Assembly: GCA_902805485.1 (NCBI GenBank)
Contig: CADCTM010000052.1
Location: forward strand, 1 to 6,165
Direction of reading: 5' to 3'
DNA: 6,165 nucleotides
From: an uncultured Coleofasciculus sp.
GTDB lineage: Bacteria; Cyanobacteriota; Cyanobacteriia; Cyanobacteriales; Coleofasciculaceae
Every line of letters starts with the position of its first letter. The stretch's first letter is position 1. Under the pieces are notes generated by a model, which did not search any database, had not been told where the DNA came from, and was given only the letters and a program-made list of their open reading frames with translations. A program made the translations under genes and the position numbers. Below, piece after piece: positions 1 to 5,275 of the stretch.

Positions 1-250
1 TCTTCCCTACTATAACTAAATGTAACACTTTCTCTGCAATATTACTTTTTCGTGCTGTTGAGATTTAAGACTTGAAATTTTAGGATTACATCCTTAACAA
101 CTTTGGCTGAGATTATTTAAAATAGCCCTTCTCCGAAAAATGCCCAAAGCCTTGCCATGAGGGAGAAAATTTTGCTATCGATCTTTACTGGCTCAGGCAC
201 AGTTTCCTTAAACAGGAATGGCGAGGGAGATCTAGACTGAGATGAGAAAG

Positions 251-258
251 GCGATCGC
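251..258. repeat. HIP1 octamer GCGATCGC
   Basis: Exact copy of the highly iterated palindrome HIP1, which is abundant in many cyanobacterial genomes. This copy lies in the non-coding region before pilB. It supports a cyanobacterial origin and has no known local function. Confidence 0.85.
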
Positions 259-277
259 GATTCAAAATGTCTAAGTG

Positions 278-346
278 AAGCGGTGCAAAGGGGAGTTGGT
301 AAAGCTATTATCAATAGAATATTCTATCTAACCCCTAAAGCCGCTT
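278..346 (+). other. Imperfect long stem-loop upstream of pilB
   Basis: The paired segments are AAGCGG (278-283) with CCGCTT (341-346), GGGG (290-293) with CCCC (332-335), and TTGG (296-299) with CTAA (328-331, one G-U pair). The first two are separated by a 6x5 internal loop and the last two by a 2-nt bulge. The apex contains the 14-bp palindrome at 314-327. A short TTTT run lies at the 3' edge (345-348), so it could be a weak terminator of a gene to the left, or simply a regulatory region. The folding is by eye only. Confidence 0.3.
314..327. promoter_or_regulatory. Perfect 14-bp palindrome, possible operator
   Basis: ATAGAATATTCTAT is fully self-complementary over 14 bp with no spacer. 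Such symmetry is typical of sites bound by dimeric regulators. It lies 311 bp upstream of the preferred pilB start, which is rather far for a direct pilB operator unless the transcript has a long leader. I do not recognise it as the site of a specific cyanobacterial regulator; it does not fit the NtcA pattern GTA-N8-TAC. Confidence 0.3.
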
Positions 347-427
347 TTGCTCACCCAGGAATTTTATCAAGTTCAGATGACATAAGAACTGGCGTTTTAC
401 ATTTGTCAAGATATTTTTAATCCAAGT

Positions 428-558
428 GTCGTAGCATTAGCCATCACTTCTAAAGGAGCAGGGCTTCTCTCATGAGGCTACGACTAAGGCAGTTAAGAAG
501 GGGCTATCACGCTAGGACAGAATCGTCTAAACCTATCTGTCTCTTTAGTTATTGCCCC
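428..558 (+). promoter_or_regulatory. Candidate structured RNA leader before pilB
   Basis: Four complementary pairs lie close together in + strand RNA. An outer stem joins 428-435 to 477-484 (8 perfect pairs) and continues after one mismatch with 437-439 to 473-475. Nested inside it is a hairpin, 454-459 with 463-468, that pairs an AGGAG sequence. A second unit joins 500-504 to 554-558 (GGGGC with GCCCC) and encloses 516-521 paired with 536-541 (GACAGA with TCTGTC). A TTTAAT box at 416-421 would place a transcript start near 428, but its -35 region is poor. It matches no riboswitch class I can recognise. If transcription instead starts from the TATAAG at 581, none of this would be in the pilB message. 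Confidence 0.3.
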
Positions 559-580
559 AATTCAAGCTTCTCAAATGCAA

Positions 581-586
581 TATAAG
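581..586 (+). promoter_or_regulatory. Possible pilB -10 box (TATAAG)
   Basis: TATAAG matches TATAAT at five of six positions and would give a transcript start near 593, about 45 nt before the preferred pilB ATG. No convincing -35 box lies 16-18 bp upstream, so this could only be a -35-independent or activator-dependent promoter. It is a weak call made on sequence match and position alone. Confidence 0.2.
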
Positions 587-637
587 CCACGGCTTTTGGG
601 AATACTTTGTAATTAAGTGGAGATATTCTCACCCGCT

Positions 638-2626
638 ATGACTCAATCCTCAAAACTATCACGCGCCGTTGCCCTACGCAGCGATGTTTCTCCCTTTGGC
701 AGATCGCTGATTCAGGCGGGTTACGTTGACAACGATCAGATGCAGCAGGCGTTGGTAGAAACCCGCAAGACAGGAAGACCCCTAACCGAGATTCTCGAAT
801 CACTCACAGGGCGTGAGTTATCCCCCGAACTTTTGCGTCAGTACAAGAAACAACAGTTGTTTGAACTAAAGGTTCTATACGGTGTTGAGTCTCTTGATCC
901 GGAAATTAGTGAGGTTTCTAACCATCAAGTGGGTCAACTCATCGATAGTCTGATCCCCATTGATATTTGTAGTCGCTATCGCCTAGTGCCTTTATCTAAA
1001 AGTGAAACCCAGCCGCCATCAGTCTTGGTGGCAATGGTTGACCCTGATAACCTGGATGCCCAAGACGATCTTACCCGGATCTTGCGGCCTCAAGGAATTG
1101 CCTTGCAACGGATGGTGATCACCCAAGAAGACTATCAGCAGCTAATTTCTCAGTACCGCGATGAAAAACTGGAACAGCAAAAGCAAAGAGAATACCAGGA
1201 ATCTGTTGATGTCTCCAAGATCGATTTAGAAAGTGTCGAACTGGGAGATGCCCCGGATGAAGTCGAGGATGTATCCACGGGAGCCGATGCCGAGGCAGGC
1301 CCTGTGATTGCCCTAGTCAACAAAATTCTGGCAAAAGCTCTGCAAGAAGACGTTTCAGATATTCACGTTGAACCGCAGGAAGATTCTTTACGCATACGCT
1401 TCCGTAAAGATGGGGTGCTGCGCCCGGCTTTTGATGAAGCGTTACCGAAGAAAATTTCCCCAGCGGTTTCGGCTCGTTTCAAAATTATGGCAGAGCTGGA
1501 CATTGCGGAACGAAGATTGCCCCAAGATGGTAAGATTCGCCGGATGTTCCAGGGTCGCAAAGTTGATTTTCGAGTCAGCACCTTGCCGAGTCGCTACGGT
1601 GAGAAAATCGTTCTCCGAATTTTGGATAACGAGCAAACTCAACTGGGTTTGGATAAGTTGATTACCGACCTGGATACGTTGCAAATGGTTCGAGAAATGG
1701 CAAACAAGCCATTTGGGCTAATTCTGGTGACAGGACCAACAGGTTCGGGTAAATCGACAACTTTGTACTCAATGCTTGCCGAACGCAATGACCCTGGGGT
1801 AAATATTAGTACCGCAGAAGACCCAATTGAGTATTCTTTAGCAGGGATTACTCAGGTGCAGGTGTTACGGGAAAAGGGCATGGACTTTGCCTCAATTCTC
1901 CGCTCTTTTCTGCGGCAAGACCCGGATGTGATTCTGGTGGGGGAAACGCGGGATAAAGAAACAGCCAAAACAGCGATTGAAGCGGCGCTGACGGGTCACT
2001 TGGTACTGACAACGCTCCATACCAATGATGCCGCAGGAGCGATCGCACGTCTTGACGAAATGGGTGTTGAACCGTTCATGGTTTCCGGTGCCTTATTGGG
2101 AGTCTTGGCGCAACGCTTGATGCGGCGGGTTTGCTCGGATTGTCGGGTTCCTTATTATCCTAGTTCCGCTGAACTGGCGCGATTTGGTCTGTCTTCATCC
2201 AATGAAGCCGAAATCACTCTGTATAAGTCTAATACCTTACTGCCTGAAGAAATGCCAGACGCCAGAGAAAAAGGTACAGTCTGCAAAAAATGTAATGGAG
2301 TGGGCTACAAAGGGCGGGTTGGTGTCTATGAAGTGATGCGTGTTAGCGAGCGGTTACAAACCCTCATTAACGAAGGCGCTCCCACAGAAAGAATTAAAGA
2401 AGCCGCCGTGGAGGAGGGTATGACGACCTTACTCTCTTATAGCTTAAACCTGGTGCAACAAGGCTACACCACACTTGAAGAAGTAGAACGAGTAACCTTT
2501 ACCGACTCAGGCTTAGAATCAGAACTAAAAGCCAAGCGCAAGAGTTCTCTATCTTGTCAGACCTGCCGTGCTGAACTGCAACAGGATTGGCTAGACTGTC
2601 CATACTGTATGACACCTCGTTTTTAA
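638..2626 (+). CDS. pilB: Type IV pilus extension ATPase PilB (GspE/PulE family)
   Basis: PilB is the cytoplasmic hexameric ATPase that docks on PilC and powers pilin polymerisation. From the ATG at 638 it has 662 residues. An N-terminal MshEN-like domain (about 17-175) is followed by an acidic linker (about 185-220) and then the secretion ATPase core. The core shows Walker A GPTGSGKST (366-374, Lys372), the Asp box with E394-D395, Walker B DPDVILVGE (428-436, Glu436) and the His box with H454 and H461. The family's zinc-type cysteine pairs are C499-x2-C502 and C549-x2-C552. A second four-cysteine motif, C640-x2-C643-x10-C654-x2-C657, ends the protein, which is longer than proteobacterial PilB (about 566 residues). 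Start choice: a GTG at 617 is in frame directly after a TAA and would add seven residues. I prefer ATG638 because MTQSS... fits cyanobacterial PilB as I remember it, although the nearest GGAG (619-622) is 15 nt away. The family assignment is certain; the start is not. Confidence 0.96.
   Translation: MTQSSKLSRAVALRSDVSPFGRSLIQAGYVDNDQMQQALVETRKTGRPLTEILESLTGRELSPELLRQYKKQQLFELKVLYGVESLDPEISEVSNHQVGQLIDSLIPIDICSRYRLVPLSKSETQPPSVLVAMVDPDNLDAQDDLTRILRPQGIALQRMVITQEDYQQLISQYRDEKLEQQKQREYQESVDVSKIDLESVELGDAPDEVEDVSTGADAEAGPVIALVNKILAKALQEDVSDIHVEPQEDSLRIRFRKDGVLRPAFDEALPKKISPAVSARFKIMAELDIAERRLPQDGKIRRMFQGRKVDFRVSTLPSRYGEKIVLRILDNEQTQLGLDKLITDLDTLQMVREMANKPFGLILVTGPTGSGKSTTLYSMLAERNDPGVNISTAEDPIEYSLAGITQVQVLREKGMDFASILRSFLRQDPDVILVGETRDKETAKTAIEAALTGHLVLTTLHTNDAAGAIARLDEMGVEPFMVSGALLGVLAQRLMRRVCSDCRVPYYPSSAELARFGLSSSNEAEITLYKSNTLLPEEMPDAREKGTVCKKCNGVGYKGRVGVYEVMRVSERLQTLINEGAPTERIKEAAVEEGMTTLLSYSLNLVQQGYTTLEEVERVTFTDSGLESELKAKRKSSLSCQTCRAELQQDWLDCPYCMTPRF
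2039..2046. repeat. HIP1 octamer GCGATCGC in pilB
   Basis: Exact HIP1 copy inside the pilB reading frame, just after the His box. It is tolerated as coding sequence and marks cyanobacterial base usage. Confidence 0.85.
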
Positions 2627-2642
2627 GACTAAAAGCCTTGAA

Positions 2643-2673
2643 TTGTTGGTTATTAACAGAAAACAACTAACAA
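2643..2673 (+). other. Stem-loop in the pilB-pilT spacer
   Basis: The segment 2643-2651 (TTGTTGGTT) pairs with 2665-2673 (AACTAACAA) over nine positions, eight Watson-Crick and one G-U, around a 13-nt A-rich loop. The stem is A+U-rich and no T-tract follows, so it is not a standard terminator. It begins 17 nt after the pilB stop and ends 46 nt before the preferred pilT start. It could be an RNA processing or stability element within a shared message. Confidence 0.35.
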
Positions 2674-2704
2674 CAAAAGACTAAGGAAAAATAACTAATT
2701 ATCG

Positions 2705-2710
2705 AAGGAG
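2705..2710 (+). promoter_or_regulatory. Shine-Dalgarno AAGGAG that decides the pilT start
   Basis: AAGGAG abuts the upstream ATG at 2711 with no spacer, which is unusable for initiation there. It lies 9 nt from the in-frame ATG at 2720, a normal spacing. This favours 2720 over 2711 (three residues longer) and over the ATG at 2729 (18 nt away). Confidence 0.7.
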
Positions 2711-2719
2711 ATGACAGAA

Positions 2720-3859
2720 ATGGAATTAATGATTGAAGATTTAATGGAGCAGCTAATTGAGCTGGGTGGGTCAGATCTACACCTACAAGCAGGCGCTCCA
2801 ATCTACTTCCGCATTAGTGGTAAACTTCAGGCAATCAACGAAGATCCGCTAACACCTCAAGAGTGCCAAAGGCTGATTTTCAGTATGCTCAATAACTCCC
2901 AGCGGAAGGACTTAGAGCAAAACTGGGAATTGGATTGTTCTTATGGTGTTAAAGGATTAGCTCGCTTCCGCGTCAATGTCTACAAAGAGCGGGGTTACTA
3001 TGCAGCCGCCTTAAGAGCATTGTCTTCCAAAATTCCTAACTTCGACCAGTTGAATTTACCAGATATTGTTCGGGAAATGAGCGAAAGACCAAGAGGTTTA
3101 GTCTTGGTAACTGGACCTACAGGCTCTGGGAAGACAACGACTTTAGCCGCAATGGTTGACTTGATTAACCGAACACGGGCTGAACATATTTTGACAGTAG
3201 AAGACCCGATTGAATATGTGTTTTCAAACATCAAAAGTTTGATTCACCAACGTCAAAAAGGTGAAGATACAAAAAGTTTTGCTAATGCTTTAAAAGCAGC
3301 TCTGCGGGAAGATCCAGATGTAATTTTGGTGGGGGAAATGCGAGATTTGGAGACAATTTCTCTTGCTATTTCTGCCGCAGAAACAGGTCACTTGGTAATG
3401 GGAACTCTCCATACTAGTTCAGCCGCTTCGACAATTAACCGGATTATTGATGTATTCCCGCCAGAACAACAACAACAAATTCAAGCGCAGTTATCTAACT
3501 CACTAATTGCTGTTTTTAGTCAATGTTTAGTACCGAAGAAAAGCCCAAAACCTGGTGAGTTTGGTCGAGTGATGGCTCAGGAAGTTATGATCGTGACGCC
3601 AGCAATTCAAAACCTAATTCGAGAAGGTAAAGTCGCTCAAATGTACTCAGCGATTCAAACGGGGATGAAAATGGGGATGATGACGATGGAACAGTCCCTG
3701 GCGCATCTCGTTAAAACTGGGGTGATTTCTTTGGAAATGGCAGCCTCCAAAAGTTCCAAACCCGAAGAAATGCAGCGTATCCTTACCGGTGGAGGCGGGG
3801 GTGGAATTGCTGCCAATGCAGCACGTCCGGCGGGAGGACTCAAAACTCCTACACGCTAG
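2720..3859 (+). CDS. pilT: Type IV pilus retraction ATPase PilT
   Basis: PilT is the hexameric ATPase that depolymerises pili, giving the force for twitching and DNA uptake. From ATG2720 it has 379 residues, close to the family norm plus a short tail. The N-terminal PAS-like domain opens with the typical GGSDLHLQAG stretch (from 16). The ATPase core has Walker A GPTGSGKTT (132-140, Lys138), Asp box E161-D162, Walker B DPDVILVGE (198-206, Glu206) and His box H224 and H231. The retraction-specific signature AIRNLIRE appears as AIQNLIRE at 295-302, which separates this protein from PilB. The C-terminus carries a six-glycine run (357-362) in a Gly/Ala-rich tail that is probably disordered. The gene follows pilB by 93 nt on the same strand, consistent with co-transcription. 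An alternative start at 2711 is disfavoured by the Shine-Dalgarno spacing. Confidence 0.97.
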   Translation: MELMIEDLMEQLIELGGSDLHLQAGAPIYFRISGKLQAINEDPLTPQECQRLIFSMLNNSQRKDLEQNWELDCSYGVKGLARFRVNVYKERGYYAAALRALSSKIPNFDQLNLPDIVREMSERPRGLVLVTGPTGSGKTTTLAAMVDLINRTRAEHILTVEDPIEYVFSNIKSLIHQRQKGEDTKSFANALKAALREDPDVILVGEMRDLETISLAISAAETGHLVMGTLHTSSAASTINRIIDVFPPEQQQQIQAQLSNSLIAVFSQCLVPKKSPKPGEFGRVMAQEVMIVTPAIQNLIREGKVAQMYSAIQTGMKMGMMTMEQSLAHLVKTGVISLEMAASKSSKPEEMQRILTGGGGGGIAANAARPAGGLKTPTR

Positions 3860-3882
3860 TTTATTAAGTAGTTTTGAATGTT

Positions 3883-3909
3883 TGGAGGGCGGGCTGTTTT
3901 TGCCCTCCA
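3883..3909 (+). other. GC-rich hairpin after pilT
   Basis: TGGAGGGC (3883-3890) and GCCCTCCA (3902-3909) are perfect inverted repeats with an 11-nt loop, starting 23 nt after the pilT stop. The stem is strong enough for an intrinsic terminator, but what follows (TGATTTGGATTT) is not a clean T-tract. I read it as a partial terminator or a 3'-end stabiliser that would lower pilC expression relative to pilT, not as a definite operon end. Confidence 0.5.
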
Positions 3910-3960
3910 TGATTTGGATTTAAAGCTCATCAAAACTAAGAACAAAGTAACCCATTACAT

Positions 3961-3981
3961 TAGATGTTTTCCCTTCATCTA
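3961..3981 (+). promoter_or_regulatory. Small hairpin just before the pilC start
   Basis: TAGATG (3961-3966) and CATCTA (3976-3981) are perfect inverted repeats around a 9-nt pyrimidine-rich loop, ending 10 nt before the pilC ATG. No purine-rich Shine-Dalgarno is visible in the remaining AGAAGCAAGC-type sequence, so the hairpin occupies the place where ribosome recruitment is expected. A translational role is an inference. Confidence 0.3.
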
Positions 3982-3991
3982 GAAGCAAGCT

Positions 3992-5212
3992 ATGGCTACA
4001 TATATCGCTGAAGTTCGGGACTTAAGAGGAAAGGCTAAGAAAGAAAAAATCGAAGCCAACTCTCCCGAACAAGCCCGTGTTATCCTTCAAAATCGCTATC
4101 CTACTGTTGGTAACGTTAAGAAAGCCTTCAGCCTCAACTTTAACTGGGAAGAAATTAACGCCTCTCTTAGCAAACTCACCATTAGAGATAAAGCAGTTTT
4201 TTCACGTCAATTTGCGGCGATGGTCAACGCTGGCGTGGCTTTAGTGCGTTGTCTTGGTGTCTTAACTGAACAGTGTCCCAACCCTAAGCTAAAAAAGGCA
4301 TTAATTGCAATTAGCAGAGAAGTGCAGGAGGGAACAAATCTCTCCGAAGCCATGCGAAAACATCCAAAATGCTTTGACAATTTGTACGTCAGTATGGTAC
4401 AGGCTGGTGAGGTTGGAGGTGTCCTTGACGAGGTACTAAACCGACTTGCTAAGTTACTGGAGGATATGGCGCGGTTGAAAAACCAAATCAAATCCGCAAT
4501 GGCTTATCCTGTAGTCGTGGGAATTTTGGCGATTCTCGTCTTTCTCGGTATGACGATATTTCTAATACCGATTTTTGCCGCTATTTTTAAGGATCTGGGC
4601 ACCGAGTTGCCAGCTTTGACGCAATTCATGGTGAATTTGAGCGAGATGCTTAGAGATCCACTTAAAGTTTCCATAGTTGCTGCAGTTATCTTTGGTATCG
4701 TTTTTGGGATTCGGACGTACTACAAGACGCCTATGGGTCGTGTCCAAATTGACAGGTTCTTGTTGAAAATGCCCCTGTTTGGTGACTTGAATGAAAAATC
4801 AGCAGTTGCTCGTTTTTGCCGAATTTTTGGAACTTTGACTCGTTCAGGAGTACCGATCCTTCAATCTTTAGATATTGTCCGAGATACTTCGGGCAACCAA
4901 GTAATTGCAAATGCCGTAGAGGCAGCAAAGTTAGAGATTCAAAACGGTGGAATGATCAGTCTTGCTTTGCAAAAAGAGCAAGTCTTTCCTCTCCTAGCGA
5001 TTCAAATGATGAGCATCGGAGAAGAGACAGGAGAGTTAGATTCGATGATGATGAAAGTGGCTGATTTTTATGAAGATGAGGTAGAGCAAGCTGTTAAAGC
5101 CCTCACGAGTATTATTGAACCGTTGATGATGGTTGTCCTCGCGGTCATGGTTGGAGTCATTCTACTTTCTATGTATCTCCCTCTGTTTAAAGTATTTGAT
5201 ACGCTGGGGTAA
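3992..5212 (+). CDS. pilC: Type IV pilus inner-membrane platform protein PilC
   Basis: PilC is the polytopic platform in the cytoplasmic membrane that couples PilB and PilT to pilin subunits at the pilus base. The 406-residue product has the expected length and two tandem T2SSF domains, about 68-191 and 271-393. Each contains the repeated glycine signature: QAGEVGG near 137-143 and SIGEETGELD near 341-350. Three hydrophobic segments fit membrane helices: about 172-199, 225-244 and 374-398. The N-terminal 65 residues form the soluble leader domain usual for the family (MATYIAEVRD...). The start at 3992 is the only ATG that keeps this domain intact, although no clear Shine-Dalgarno precedes it. 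It lies 132 nt after pilT with two hairpins in the spacer. No frameshift or missing domain is seen. Confidence 0.97.
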   Translation: MATYIAEVRDLRGKAKKEKIEANSPEQARVILQNRYPTVGNVKKAFSLNFNWEEINASLSKLTIRDKAVFSRQFAAMVNAGVALVRCLGVLTEQCPNPKLKKALIAISREVQEGTNLSEAMRKHPKCFDNLYVSMVQAGEVGGVLDEVLNRLAKLLEDMARLKNQIKSAMAYPVVVGILAILVFLGMTIFLIPIFAAIFKDLGTELPALTQFMVNLSEMLRDPLKVSIVAAVIFGIVFGIRTYYKTPMGRVQIDRFLLKMPLFGDLNEKSAVARFCRIFGTLTRSGVPILQSLDIVRDTSGNQVIANAVEAAKLEIQNGGMISLALQKEQVFPLLAIQMMSIGEETGELDSMMMKVADFYEDEVEQAVKALTSIIEPLMMVVLAVMVGVILLSMYLPLFKVFDTLG

Positions 5213-5219
5213 AAATATT

Positions 5220-5224
5220 GGAGG
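5220..5224 (+). promoter_or_regulatory. Isolated strong Shine-Dalgarno GGAGG
   Basis: GGAGG is a full match to the anti-Shine-Dalgarno core. It starts 8 nt after the pilC stop, but no ATG, GTG or TTG follows at a usable distance and in an open frame. The next gene's ATG is 51 nt further on. A hairpin between them (5229-5272) would shorten the effective distance to 7 nt if folded. Confidence 0.45.
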
Positions 5225-5228
5225 CGAA

Positions 5229-5272
5229 GATTTCGGATTTGGAATTATATTTGGACTCTAAAATCTCAAATC
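5229..5272 (+). promoter_or_regulatory. Hairpin between GGAGG and the start of the fourth gene
   Basis: GATTTCGGATTT (5229-5240) pairs with AAATCTCAAATC (5261-5272): ten Watson-Crick pairs, one G-U and one C-C mismatch, with a 20-nt loop. The loop and its flank contain a short direct repeat ATTTGGA (5237-5243 and 5249-5255). The 3' arm ends three bases before the ATG at 5276. It may set translation of the downstream gene; it is too A+T-rich for a terminator. Confidence 0.4.
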
Positions 5273-5275
5273 ATC

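Larger units (their letters stand above)
1..637. other. Gene-free upstream region of pilB
   Basis: I see no convincing protein or stable RNA gene in these 637 bases. A 65-codon minus-strand frame (314 to 117) starts with TTG, lacks a ribosome binding site and has a low-complexity Ser/Pro/Phe-rich composition, so I treat it as chance. The stretch does hold a HIP1 octamer (251-258), a perfect 14-bp palindrome (314-327), a long imperfect stem-loop (278-346) and a cluster of nested inverted repeats (428-558), each listed separately. No sigma70-type promoter with both boxes well matched and well spaced was found. The likely role is control of the pil genes downstream, but this is inferred from position only. 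Confidence 0.6.

Noticed and set aside
117..314. 65-codon frame on the minus strand
   Set aside because: It starts with TTG, lacks a ribosome binding site, has Ser/Pro/Phe-rich low-complexity composition and resembles no protein I know.
396..403. RpaB-type HLR1 element upstream of pilB (TTTACATT)
   Set aside because: Only one half-site matches. The second direct repeat expected 2 nt later (TCAAGATA) does not fit.
403..437. Sigma70 promoter TTGTCA with TAGCAT
   Set aside because: The spacing between boxes is 23 bp, far from 17, and the -10 is a four-of-six match.
617..637. GTG at 617 as the pilB start
   Set aside because: It sits directly behind an in-frame TAA, has only a poor GGGAA 14 nt upstream and adds seven residues not expected for cyanobacterial PilB. 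It is kept as an alternative, not excluded.
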